A stretch of DNA of 64,000 bases from Pullulanibacillus camelliae (lineage in GTDB: Bacteria; Bacillota; Bacilli; Bacillales; Sporolactobacillaceae): NCBI RefSeq assembly GCF_014642655.1, contig NZ_BMIR01000001.1, positions 173,518 to 237,517 on the forward strand, written 5' to 3'. How positions within the stretch are numbered: the stretch's first letter is position 1; the number at the start of each line of letters is the position of its first letter. The notes beneath the pieces were generated by a model. It saw only the letters and a list, made by a program, of their open reading frames with translations. It made no database searches and was not told where the DNA came from. Made by a program: the position numbers and the translations under genes. This document shows positions 43,483-52,204 of this stretch, piece after piece.

Positions 43483-44427
43483 TCACTTATTTAATTGATT
43501 GGAAATCCGCTCAATTTCCTCAAAGACAGCACCCGTAATATCTATATGAAAAACTTCAGAAACAACCTGCGTCCAGCCATGAATGAAATAGATCCACCCA
43601 TCCTCCACATGCAAATTTTTTTCTGTTTGTTGTTGAAGGGCCTGATGCATAAAATCGAGCTCTCCACGATAATTCAACTCCCAAACCAAACTATGCTTTG
43701 GAAAAATACCGTTGTCCGTTAGTGGCGAACCAGGACGATCCTTCCCTAATCCTGTGGCATTTATGATGAGAGAATGCGGTTTGATTTGTTCCAAAATCGC
43801 ATCGTTACATTCTGCCTCTGGTGTTAAATGATACTCTGTCGCAATATGAGGGTTAATTTCTTGAACAATGCGTTTGATTTCATCAAGGCGTGGTTGGCTG
43901 CGATTAGCCACAATAACTTTTGATGGGATATTTTCACCATTTTTTTGATCTAATAAATAGGAACAAATGGCGATTGCACTGCCGCCAGCACCCATAATAA
44001 ATAATTCCCCGCTGTGATCCTTCCAAAAATTCTTGGGAATAAAGCTCTCCATCGCTAAACCACTGGAAATGGGGTCCTTTGCATAGCCTTCCAGTTTGCC
44101 ATCTCTTTTTGAAATTGACGATAATTCACCAAACATCATTGCATATGGATCAAGATAATCAAATAAATCCTTCGCAGCGTGATACAAATCAATCTTGTGT
44201 GTTGTCACAAGTGCGCCAAGAGACAGCTCATCATTTTTTATAAACTCAACAACCTCACGATAATCTTGAGGAGCTGCATGAATATCAAGATCAATCCCCT
44301 TAAGAACGGCATCCTTTAGACCCAATGATTGCGCCCAGAGGGGGAACAGGCGCATAATCGATGATTTCGTCGTCGTGACGCCTATAAAATACATCGTTGG
44401 TTGTGTTGCTTTTTCAGGTAATTTCAT
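43483..44427 (-). CDS. Shikimate dehydrogenase-like oxidoreductase
   Basis: A 314-residue protein with the shikimate dehydrogenase fold. The N-terminal domain has ALVTTHKIDLYHAAKD with the catalytic Lys at the usual place and NAD(P)-binding IMGAGGSAIAICSYL near residue 170, then NRSQPRLDE. LIINATGLGKDRPGSPL matches the NATGLG motif. It is longer than AroE (about 280), and no aromatic-pathway genes lie nearby. In this operon it may oxidise a sugar-acid or cyclitol instead. ATG 44427 follows GAGGAG. Confidence 0.85.
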   Translation of the reverse strand: MKLPEKATQPTMYFIGVTTTKSSIMRLFPLWAQSLGLKDAVLKGIDLDIHAAPQDYREVVEFIKNDELSLGALVTTHKIDLYHAAKDLFDYLDPYAMMFGELSSISKRDGKLEGYAKDPISSGLAMESFIPKNFWKDHSGELFIMGAGGSAIAICSYLLDQKNGENIPSKVIVANRSQPRLDEIKRIVQEINPHIATEYHLTPEAECNDAILEQIKPHSLIINATGLGKDRPGSPLTDNGIFPKHSLVWELNYRGELDFMHQALQQQTEKNLHVEDGWIYFIHGWTQVVSEVFHIDITGAVFEEIERISNQLNK

Positions 44428-44462
44428 CAATCATTCTCCTCACAAATAAAATTTATGCTTCA

Positions 44463-45473
44463 TTAGTTACGAGATCTTTTACTAAATGCTCTGGCAGGAT
44501 TGGCATACATGATCTTGTAAATAATTTCTTTGGATATACCCTGGATCTCAAGCTTCGGAAGAAAATGCTTGGACAAATAATCTAAGCCTAACTCTCCACC
44601 ATAACTCTTCAACCTTTTTCTCGTGGTATCTAACCCAAACAATATTTGATCTTCATGCCCAGCCTCGATAAGTTTTAAAATAATCTCAACTTCCTCCTCA
44701 TCGGAATGGTATTTGAATCTTCCGATGGTATCTAGCTCTAAAAAGACTCCTGTGCTCGCTACATGAAGGAGATAATCCACATTGTCCATTTGCCGATCCA
44801 AATGACAAATGATCAATTGGTCAGCTGGTAGGCCAAAGTCTGAATAAAGTTTAATTTGATCTAAGGCTGCTCGCCCCATTTCAGTATGACTCATGATTGG
44901 AATCCCTGTTGCTTTTGCAGCATGAGCTGCTGCTTTAAAAAGGCGATAAACAGGGCCACCCACCCCTTCAAAATCAGAGGCCGTTTTAATAAGACCTGCC
45001 TTTGCTGTAAGCTGTTCCTTTGGCCACCCATTTTCTCCATCGCTATACATTCCATTTTGTATCTCATCTATAAATAATTGGGTGAGTCCTTCATCATTTG
45101 AAGTATAGATCCAATGATCCTTTGGATAAAAAACCAGTTTATGAAAACCAGTGGAAGCAATGATCTGAACACCTGTTTTCTGCGATGCTTCTGCTAACCA
45201 TTTGCTGTTACGTCCACTACCAACGGGTTGAGCATCGACAATGGTCCTTCCACCGACAGATTTAAATAATGTTAATTCTTCAACCGTCTTATCGAAGTCA
45301 TCAATTTTTAATGCGGGATCAATGGTTGTTTGATGCCCCCCCTTTAAAAAGAGGTGCTCATGACTATGGCAAAAGCCCATTTCTGACGGCATTATTGCAC
45401 CTGTTACAGTCATGATTGTCCTTTGCTCCTCTTGCTTTTTACTCCTTCTTAGCTCGCTAAAGTTAGTGGCCAT
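44463..45473 (-). CDS. Phosphotriesterase family hydrolase (candidate sugar lactonase)
   Basis: A 336-residue TIM-barrel metallohydrolase. Ligands are seen: CHSHEHLF (HxH, near residue 38), the bridging Lys in GLIKTASD, MSHTEMG (His), ICHLDRQ (His) and ILFGLDTTR (Asp). Relatives in Listeria and Bacillus (Lmo2620, Bh0225) hydrolyse pentonolactone phosphates, so lactone opening after alcohol dehydrogenase action is a good hypothesis. The start is 45473, overlapping the upstream dehydrogenase stop by 11 bases; a Met at residue 21 could be the real start since the first 20 residues are atypical. Confidence 0.85.
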   Translation of the reverse strand: MATNFSELRRSKKQEEQRTIMTVTGAIMPSEMGFCHSHEHLFLKGGHQTTIDPALKIDDFDKTVEELTLFKSVGGRTIVDAQPVGSGRNSKWLAEASQKTGVQIIASTGFHKLVFYPKDHWIYTSNDEGLTQLFIDEIQNGMYSDGENGWPKEQLTAKAGLIKTASDFEGVGGPVYRLFKAAAHAAKATGIPIMSHTEMGRAALDQIKLYSDFGLPADQLIICHLDRQMDNVDYLLHVASTGVFLELDTIGRFKYHSDEEEVEIILKLIEAGHEDQILFGLDTTRKRLKSYGGELGLDYLSKHFLPKLEIQGISKEIIYKIMYANPARAFSKRSRN

Positions 45474-46425
45474 TTTTTACCTTCCTTTGAGCTAATAGTT
45501 TAATAAGGTTTTCAGTTGACACCATTACCATTCTTTCAACCGATTCATGAGTGTAAGCACCAACATGTGGTGTTAAAATAAAATTGGGTAAGGCAACTAA
45601 TGGGTCTCCTTGATTCGGTGGCTCCGTTGAATAAACATCTTGTGCCGCAAAAGCCAAGTCTTGTTGCACAAGCGCTTCATAAAGGGCTTTTTCGTCTACC
45701 AATTCCCCACGAGAGGTATTAATTAAAATAGCCGTAGGCTTCATTAATTTAAACATCTCAGCATTCATTAATCCTTTCGTCTCCTCAGTTGCAGGTAAAT
45801 GAAGCGTAATGATGTCAGCTTCCCTCAGCATGCCTACAAAATCCTCCTTTCTTTCAATACCATAATGATCAAGGAAAGCTTGATCATTAAAATAAGGATC
45901 ATAGATCGCCACCTTCATCCCAAGCCCAATGGCTCTTTTGGCGACCTCCCTTCCAATTTGACCTCCACCAACAACGCCAAGTTTTTTATCCGTCAATTCA
46001 AACCCTATCGTACGTTCCCATGAATGGGATTTAACCTTTGCGACGACTTCTGGTATATGTCGCGCGCAGGCAAACATCAGTCCGATAGCATGTTCAGCGA
46101 CAGAAATTGCATTTGTTCCCGCTGCATTTTGGACACTAATTCCCAATTTTTCTGCTCTTTTAAGATCAATGTTATCCATGCCTACACCGTATTTTGAAAT
46201 AGCGCGCAACGCCTGACACTGATTGAGCACTGCTGCTGGAAGGGGATCAACACCAACAATGATACCCACCACATCCTCCTTTGCAACCTCAATGATTTCC
46301 TCTTCCGTCATTGTGCGTCCAAAAGTATTCTCGATAATCTCATAGCCCTCCTCTTCTAACAACTTGTGGGCTTTCTCTTTATAATTACGATACGATTTTG
46401 GAGTGATTAATACTTTATTTCCCAT
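45463..46425 (-). CDS. D-3-phosphoglycerate dehydrogenase-like 2-hydroxyacid dehydrogenase
   Basis: A 320-residue D-isomer specific 2-hydroxyacid dehydrogenase. NAD loop GVVGGGQIGREVAKR (near residue 145), catalytic Arg in INTSRGELVDE, Glu, and His in LTPHVGAYTHE are present; no C-terminal ACT domain, unlike SerA. It reduces 2-keto acids or oxidises 2-hydroxy acids of the pathway. ATG 46425 is chosen over 46437, whose ribosome binding site directly touches the ATG. First gene after the 18-base palindrome at 46489-46506. Confidence 0.9.
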   Translation of the reverse strand: MGNKVLITPKSYRNYKEKAHKLLEEEGYEIIENTFGRTMTEEEIIEVAKEDVVGIIVGVDPLPAAVLNQCQALRAISKYGVGMDNIDLKRAEKLGISVQNAAGTNAISVAEHAIGLMFACARHIPEVVAKVKSHSWERTIGFELTDKKLGVVGGGQIGREVAKRAIGLGMKVAIYDPYFNDQAFLDHYGIERKEDFVGMLREADIITLHLPATEETKGLMNAEMFKLMKPTAILINTSRGELVDEKALYEALVQQDLAFAAQDVYSTEPPNQGDPLVALPNFILTPHVGAYTHESVERMVMVSTENLIKLLAQRKVKNGH

Positions 46426-46488
46426 TCCCGCTCTCATCTCCTGCTTGGTGAATTTTCTTTAGAACTTTTATCTGATTATCATTTTGTA

Positions 46489-46506
46489 ACTATGTTACTA
46501 CATAGT
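46489..46506. promoter_or_regulatory. Perfect 18-base palindrome, candidate GntR operator
   Basis: ACTATGTTACTACATAGT, arms of seven bases around TACT, lies 63 bases before the hydroxyacid dehydrogenase gene. The inner TATGTTACTA also occurs (inverted) at 58097-58106, beside a GntR gene. It may control a second promoter inside the sugar operon. Confidence 0.6.
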
Positions 46507-46605
46507 ATGCTAAAAAAATGATTTTAAAACGGTGACCTATAAAATTGGCATTGCCCATAGACTCAATGACTTATAGTAATTAAACGTGTTCATCCTCTTT
46601 TTCAA

Positions 46606-47343
46606 TCATTCTTCACTCGTTAATAATGCCGCCGCGTCTTTATCTAAATAAACATCGAGATTGCGATGGAGCTGTAATAAGGAGCCTGGCACCATTGTAT
46701 CAATAGGTCCTGTAAAGACCCTTTTTAATATTTCTGCCTTTTCAATGCCTTTTGCGATAAATACAATTTTCTTGGCTCGCATCATGGCCCCTACCCCCAT
46801 GGTTATTGCATGCCTCGGTACATCAGCAAGTGAAGGAAAATCTTTAGAATTCACCTGCCTCGTTTCCTCAGTTAGGGGAACCACATGTGTCTTTGTTTGG
46901 AGAACACTTTCTGGTTCATTAAAACCGATATGTCCATTTAATCCCACACTTAAAATTTGAACATCAAGTGGCCCCGCATGATTTAGCAAAGCCTCATATC
47001 GGTTAGCCTCTGCTTCAAGATCAGCTGCTTTGCCATCTGGAATATGCGTGTGTGCTTCTGGGATGTTAACCTTCGAAAACAAGTGTGTCTTCATAAAATG
47101 ATAAAAGCTATTGGGGTGGTCCCTGCCTACCCCCACATACTCATCTATATTAAAAGAAGTGATATGCTCAAATGATACGTGTTTCATTTCATATAAATAG
47201 ACCAATTTTTTATAGAGACCCACTGGACTATGACCCGTAGCTAAGCCTAACTTAGCATGTGGCTTTGCCCCTATCACCTTTGCAATATCTTTTGCCGCCG
47301 CCAGATCTAACGCCTCTTCAGATTCAAATACTTTAAGATTTAT
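46606..47343 (-). CDS. nagB: Glucosamine-6-phosphate deaminase/isomerase (NagB family)
   Basis: A 245-residue isomerase-deaminase that converts glucosamine-6-phosphate to fructose-6-phosphate plus ammonia, or a related amino sugar. Motifs: LATGHSPVGLYKKL, FNIDEYVGVGRDHPNSFY (catalytic Asp near 70), and SVGLNGHIGFNEPES (catalytic His). In Bacillus NagB the catalytic triad region reads GRNGHIGFNEP, so it is in line. The ribosome binding site AAGGAGGT is 7 bases before an ATA codon at 47343. ATG lies only at 47403, adding 20 unconserved residues that overlap the dehydrogenase gene. I place the start at the ATA, as family length supports it; this is unusual and uncertain. Confidence 0.85.
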   Translation of the reverse strand: MNLKVFESEEALDLAAAKDIAKVIGAKPHAKLGLATGHSPVGLYKKLVYLYEMKHVSFEHITSFNIDEYVGVGRDHPNSFYHFMKTHLFSKVNIPEAHTHIPDGKAADLEAEANRYEALLNHAGPLDVQILSVGLNGHIGFNEPESVLQTKTHVVPLTEETRQVNSKDFPSLADVPRHAITMGVGAMMRAKKIVFIAKGIEKAEILKRVFTGPIDTMVPGSLLQLHRNLDVYLDKDAAALLTSEE

Positions 47344-47386
47344 GGCTATTACCTCCTTGATGAAAAGGGATAGCTGCTTAAAAAGC

Positions 47387-48409
47387 CTACTCTTCCATTT
47401 CAATAATGACCTTCATCGCCTTGTCTTTTTGTTCATCAATGATCTTATAAGCTTCCGCATAGTCCCCAAATTTCACGCGATGCGTCACGAGCAAATCCAC
47501 TTCAATGCGTTGCTCTTTTACGAGTTCAATCGCTTTGATATAATCTTCTTCTCTATACATGGCACTCCCAACAAGTGACAATTCATGGTCTTGCACGAAG
47601 CCCATATTAATTGCTCCTAAATCAGCAAATACGCCCACGACCACAATTGTACTCCCTTTACGGGCATAATCTATGGCCTGCTTCATTGTTGGATTAATAC
47701 CAATACATTCGAAAATATAATCCGCTTTGTCCGCACCAAAATGTTGATAAATGGCTTCAAGCAAATCTTCATTCTGTGCATCGACGGTCTTAATGCCACA
47801 CCTTCGAGCAACCTCTAACCGATACGGACTGAGCTCGGAAATAAGAACCGCTTCAGCTCCCATTGCTTTTGCAGTTTGAGAAACTAAGTTACCAATCGGC
47901 CCTCCACCTAAAACCAAGACCCTCTTCCCTTTAATATCACCTGCACGTCTTACCGCATGAACAGCAACAGCAAGCGGTTCAATAAAAGCCCCCTGCTCCC
48001 AGCTCATGCCCTCGGGTAAAGCGATGGCTTTATTGGCATCAACAACAAAATATTCACTCGCCATTCCCGTTGTTTGGAAGCCCATCACCTTTAGCTCTTC
48101 GCAATCATTATACATTCCATGAGTACAGGGATAACATTTGCCACAAACAACTTGAGGCTGTATCGTGACTTTGTCTCCAATAGCGACATGCTTAACATCA
48201 GAGCCGATCTCAACAACTTCAGCCGATATCTCATGTCCTTGGACAACAGGATAACTTGTATAGGGGTGCTTACCATGATTGACATGGACATCTGAACCAC
48301 AAACACCAATGCGCTTTATCTTAATTTTAATTTGGTTGGATTTTACTTCTGGAATCGGAACCTCACGAAATTCAATCGTTCCAGGCTGAGTCATAATCGC
48401 TTGTAACAT
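47387..48409 (-). CDS. Zinc-binding alcohol dehydrogenase (sorbitol/threonine dehydrogenase type)
   Basis: A 340-residue medium-chain dehydrogenase. Catalytic zinc Cys in IGVCGSDVHV (near 38), GHEISAEVVEIG, structural zinc Cys cluster CGKCYPCTHGMYNDC, and NAD loop VLVLGGGPIGNLVSQ. It oxidises a polyol or sugar hydroxyl. It starts 35 bases after the stop of the second dehydrogenase gene and overlaps the NagB reading frame only if a long NagB start is used. Part of the ABC-importer operon. Confidence 0.92.
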   Translation of the reverse strand: MLQAIMTQPGTIEFREVPIPEVKSNQIKIKIKRIGVCGSDVHVNHGKHPYTSYPVVQGHEISAEVVEIGSDVKHVAIGDKVTIQPQVVCGKCYPCTHGMYNDCEELKVMGFQTTGMASEYFVVDANKAIALPEGMSWEQGAFIEPLAVAVHAVRRAGDIKGKRVLVLGGGPIGNLVSQTAKAMGAEAVLISELSPYRLEVARRCGIKTVDAQNEDLLEAIYQHFGADKADYIFECIGINPTMKQAIDYARKGSTIVVVGVFADLGAINMGFVQDHELSLVGSAMYREEDYIKAIELVKEQRIEVDLLVTHRVKFGDYAEAYKIIDEQKDKAMKVIIEMEE

Positions 48410-48444
48410 AATGTTGCTCCTCTCTTAACTTTGTGTTAAGCCAA

Positions 48445-49476
48445 TTAGTAAGTGATAATAGCCTTTTTTAAAACGTCATGTCTAGCCACTGTTTGAAAAG
48501 CCTCTAAAATATGATCAAACTTATAATAATCTGATATGAAGTCTTTTAATACAAGCCTTCCAGCTCTTATCCATTCTAAAATCTGTGCGTAAGCCTCCCC
48601 CTCTTCAAGCTTAGAGGGCATTTGTTGAAAATTGATTTTCCAATTATACGGTCCCTTACTCCAATCAAGCTGCATTTGATTATTTTTTGGAACACCATAG
48701 CAAAGGATTTCACCACGATCACATATGAGCTCTAAAGCCTCATTGATAATATCAGTCGAGCCCACCGCATCAAGCACATAATTCACACCCTTTGGAAAAA
48801 GCCTGTGAATCTCTTCCGCGTAATTCACTTCTCTGCTATTAAAGACTGTCTTGGCCCCACTCGCTAATAGCACTCTTTTTTTCTCTTCACTTCTAGCTAC
48901 TCCAATAATTTGATTGATCCCTTTTAATTTCATCAGCTTAATGAAGGTCAAGGCTACTGGGCCGCTGCCAAATACGACAACACTATCCTTTTCTTTGATG
49001 CCAAAATAGTTTATGTTGCTGAGCACTTCTCTAAGCGTGACCAGCATGGCAGCATCTACAGGATCAATATCTTTTGGAACGATTTGCTGGGCATATGCAA
49101 CCTCTGGAATTTGCTCCTCTTCATAACAAGCCTTATCGTTGATTACGCCATATTCACTAAAAGCCCCCCAAGCAGAACCTAATGCACCATATAATTCTTC
49201 ATCAGCATCATTAAAGGGCAATAAGACAACATCCCCCACTTTAAAGCTTTTAACCTCAGCACCAATTTCGACAACTCGTCCTACACCTTCATGGCCAAGC
49301 ATCAAGGGATAATCTTCCTTCGGAAACCCCTTAAATCTTGAGTGAATAAGGGTAGAATCCGTTCCACAGATTCCACAGCTAATCGTTTTTACTAGTGCCT
49401 GTTTAGAGTGAAAGCTTGGGATCGGTATTTCTCTAACTTCTAATTGACCGTCAGAGTGAGTCACTAAGGTCTTCAT
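48445..49476 (-). CDS. Zinc-type alcohol dehydrogenase lacking the structural zinc lobe
   Basis: A 343-residue medium-chain dehydrogenase. CGICGTDSTLIH and GHEGVGRVVEIG give the catalytic zinc site, but the four-Cys structural lobe present in its neighbour is missing (VVLLPFNDADEELYG instead). The NAD-binding VVVFGSGPVALTFIKL is typical. Members of this type include glucose and L-gulonate dehydrogenases. ATG 49476 has AAAGGAGG; an upstream start at 49500 would add eight residues. It sits directly behind the ribose-type ABC permease. Confidence 0.9.
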   Translation of the reverse strand: MKTLVTHSDGQLEVREIPIPSFHSKQALVKTISCGICGTDSTLIHSRFKGFPKEDYPLMLGHEGVGRVVEIGAEVKSFKVGDVVLLPFNDADEELYGALGSAWGAFSEYGVINDKACYEEEQIPEVAYAQQIVPKDIDPVDAAMLVTLREVLSNINYFGIKEKDSVVVFGSGPVALTFIKLMKLKGINQIIGVARSEEKKRVLLASGAKTVFNSREVNYAEEIHRLFPKGVNYVLDAVGSTDIINEALELICDRGEILCYGVPKNNQMQLDWSKGPYNWKINFQQMPSKLEEGEAYAQILEWIRAGRLVLKDFISDYYKFDHILEAFQTVARHDVLKKAIITY

Positions 49477-49544
49477 GACAGGCCTCCTTTCAATATTCAC
49501 TTTAAGACATAAAGTCTATGAACCTCATGTAGCAAAGCAAAAAA

Positions 49545-50546
49545 TCAAACGGCTTTTTCAGATTTGCTTGTGAAAATTTGCAAGAAAACGGCCGCAATAA
49601 TAATAAACCCTTTAATAATATCTTGAGGATATGAAGGAACTGCCATTAGGTTCATAATATTGCCGATTAATCCTAAAATTAAGGCACCTGCTACCGCTTT
49701 AATGACAAACCCTTTTCCACCTGCAAGACTGGCACCACCTATAACGCACGCGGCAATAGCATCTAATTCCTGCCCCGTCCCTATGGTGGCACTTCCTGTA
49801 GCTGACCTTGCAGCAATGAAAACCCCTGCCAAAGCCGCTAACAACCCTGATACAGCATACGTTGACATGATATACCTCTTGGTTTGGATCCCTGCTAATT
49901 GAACGGCCGTTGGATTACTTCCAATGGCAATGACAATCCGCCCCCACCCCGTATACCTTTGTATCAGAGTAAAGAGAATGATTAACAAAGCCGCTATGAT
50001 GATAATAGGGAAGAAGAATTTTTTATCCACTATGTTGTCTAAAGTGCCTGCTGGTAATATAACAGGCGTACCATTGGTGAGGACAAAAGCGACACCACTG
50101 GCAATAGTCATCGTTGCCAAGGAGGCGACAAAGCCCTGAAAATTTCCGTAAGAGACTAAAATTCCTGTAAATAAGCCAAAAATTAAGCCGACCACCATCG
50201 CAATCAGTATGGCAAGAATGAAGTTCATACCAAGATCCTTGATTAAAAGAGAGGAGACCGATGCGCCTACAGCCATTAAAGAACCAACAGATAAATCAAT
50301 ACCTCCTGTTAGGATGACAAAAAGCATTCCAATAGCTACTAATACTGGTCCCGCTTGCTGTAGTGCAATATTTCTAATATTTATCGGTGTCAAAAATGTA
50401 CTTGAAAGCAAGCTACTGACAATAATTAAAATTAATAATATGATATAGGTGTTATTGTCGATCAAAAGCTTAGTAAAGCTAAATTTTTTTGTGCTATTTA
50501 TGTCGCTCATACCATTATTCAAATTTCTAATTGGTTCATTAGACAT
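49545..50546 (-). CDS. Sugar ABC transporter permease (RbsC type)
   Basis: A 333-residue membrane permease of the ribose/xylose/galactofuranose family with about eight to ten hydrophobic segments. Typical features: LTGGIDLSVGSLMAVGA (near 85), NPTAVQLAGI, GASLAGGKGFV. It forms the channel for the binding protein at 52205-53281. Spacing to the ATPase gene is 6 bases. No stand-alone rbsD or rbsK follows, so ribose itself is not clearly the cargo. Confidence 0.93.
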   Translation of the reverse strand: MSNEPIRNLNNGMSDINSTKKFSFTKLLIDNNTYIILLILIIVSSLLSSTFLTPINIRNIALQQAGPVLVAIGMLFVILTGGIDLSVGSLMAVGASVSSLLIKDLGMNFILAILIAMVVGLIFGLFTGILVSYGNFQGFVASLATMTIASGVAFVLTNGTPVILPAGTLDNIVDKKFFFPIIIIAALLIILFTLIQRYTGWGRIVIAIGSNPTAVQLAGIQTKRYIMSTYAVSGLLAALAGVFIAARSATGSATIGTGQELDAIAACVIGGASLAGGKGFVIKAVAGALILGLIGNIMNLMAVPSYPQDIIKGFIIIAAVFLQIFTSKSEKAV

Positions 50547-50552
50547 GTCTTT

Positions 50553-52043
50553 CTAAACCCCCATCGCAAGTTTTATTAAGTTATTTTCACTTAACTCCGA
50601 TTTGTTGATTTCTCCAGTCACAACACCCTGCCGCATGACAATGGCTCTGTCGCACATTCCAATGATTTCAGTCATTTCTGATGAAATCATGATGATGCCA
50701 ACCCCTTCCTCGGCTAATCTATTAATTATTTTATAGATTTCCGTTTTAGCACCAACATCTACTCCTCTGGTAGGTTCATCAAACACAATACATTTACAAT
50801 CCGCTGCAAGCCATTTTGCAAGGGCAATCTTTTGTTGATTTCCACCACTCAGACTATTAGCGTTATCTTCTATTGATCCGTATTTTGTTGATATACTGCT
50901 GAGCAGTTGCTTTACATAATCTTTCTCTTTTTTATGGCCGATAATATCGAATTTCTTGATTTTCCTCATTGAAGCTAATGTGGCATTTACCCGTATGCTT
51001 TGTTCCAACAATAGCCCCTGAGCTTTTCGATCCTCTGGTAAAAATCCAAATCCATTTTTAATCGCTTGCTTAGGACTTTTAAAGTTTACTTCTTTTCCGA
51101 AATAAAGTATTTTCCCCGAATCCTTTTTATCCGCTCCAAAAATTGCTCGCATTGCCTCTGTTCTTCCGGCGCCTACCAAACCGCTAAAGCCTACGACTTC
51201 TCCACTTCGAACAGAAAAGCTAACGTCGGTAACCATGTCACCTACATGTAAATGCTCCACTCTTAAAATCTCATCGCCAATTTTCGCCTGTCTTTCTGGG
51301 AAAAGCTGCATGATCTGTCTGCCAACCATCTTGGCAACGAGCTCCTCTTTAGTGATCGATGCAGTTGGGACCGTGTCGATGTATTTCCCATCTTTAAGTA
51401 CCGTTATGTTATCACTTAACTCGAATAGCTCCTCTAGTCGATGAGAGATATAGATGATGCTTACGCCATCCTCTTTAAGTTGACGAATGATTGAAAATAA
51501 TTTTTTAATTTCAGAAAAGGTCAAAACAGCGGTAGGTTCATCAAATACAATGACTTTAGATTTTCTAGCTAAACATTTACAAATTTCAACGATTTGTTGA
51601 CGCGCAACACTTAGAGTCCCTACTTTGACGTCTGGATCTATATCCCCAAATCCTAGCTTTGATAATTGTTCTTTAGCTCTAGCCCTAAGATCCTTCCAAT
51701 TCAGAAACATGCCATGGTTCACTAAATTATCAATAAAAATATTTTCAGCAACTGTAAGATCAGGCGCCAGCATAAATTCTTGATAGATGACGGATACCCC
51801 TAAATCCATTGCGCTTTTTGGCGAGGTGATTTTAACCTCTTGGCCATCAATGATGATCTGCCCTTTATCCTTTTGGTAGGCCCCCGCCAAAATTTTCATT
51901 AAGGTGGATTTACCCGCACCATTTTCACCAATCAAAGCATGGATTTCTCCCTTTTTCACCTTGAGCATTACATCTTGTAATGCTTTAACACCGCCGAAAT
52001 TTTTTGATATATTCATCATCTCGACAACACAGTCATTTTGCAT
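50553..52043 (-). CDS. Sugar ABC transporter ATP-binding protein (RbsA type)
   Basis: A 496-residue double ATPase. First domain: Walker A GENGAGKST, signature LSVARQQIVEI, Walker B KVIVFDEPTAVL. Second domain has the degenerate Walker A SGLVGAGRTEAM, typical of this subfamily, then LSGGNQQKIALAKWL and IVFDEPTRGVDVG. GAGGGG precedes ATG 52043. The hairpin at 52090-52127 separates it from the binding-protein gene. Confidence 0.94.
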   Translation of the reverse strand: MQNDCVVEMMNISKNFGGVKALQDVMLKVKKGEIHALIGENGAGKSTLMKILAGAYQKDKGQIIIDGQEVKITSPKSAMDLGVSVIYQEFMLAPDLTVAENIFIDNLVNHGMFLNWKDLRARAKEQLSKLGFGDIDPDVKVGTLSVARQQIVEICKCLARKSKVIVFDEPTAVLTFSEIKKLFSIIRQLKEDGVSIIYISHRLEELFELSDNITVLKDGKYIDTVPTASITKEELVAKMVGRQIMQLFPERQAKIGDEILRVEHLHVGDMVTDVSFSVRSGEVVGFSGLVGAGRTEAMRAIFGADKKDSGKILYFGKEVNFKSPKQAIKNGFGFLPEDRKAQGLLLEQSIRVNATLASMRKIKKFDIIGHKKEKDYVKQLLSSISTKYGSIEDNANSLSGGNQQKIALAKWLAADCKCIVFDEPTRGVDVGAKTEIYKIINRLAEEGVGIIMISSEMTEIIGMCDRAIVMRQGVVTGEINKSELSENNLIKLAMGV

Positions 52044-52089
52044 ATCCTATAAACCCCTCATTTCTAGTAAAATGCGAATAATAGTACTA

Positions 52090-52127
52090 GGATAAAAGTC
52101 CTCTTTTGTAAAAGAGGGCTTTTATCC
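52090..52127 (-). terminator. Intercistronic hairpin between binding-protein and ATPase genes
   Basis: GGATAAAAGTCCTCTTTT pairs with AAAAGAGGGCTTTTATCC (18 pairs, one G-T). No long T-run follows. Such stems let the binding-protein message outnumber the downstream genes by partial termination or by protecting the upstream RNA end. Confidence 0.75.
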
Positions 52128-52204
52128 AGCTAAGTACACCTTTATAAGGGTTATAAATTCAATTTAATATGTGGTTTGGCTAACAAAGCTATCGGCAGCA
52201 CCCT

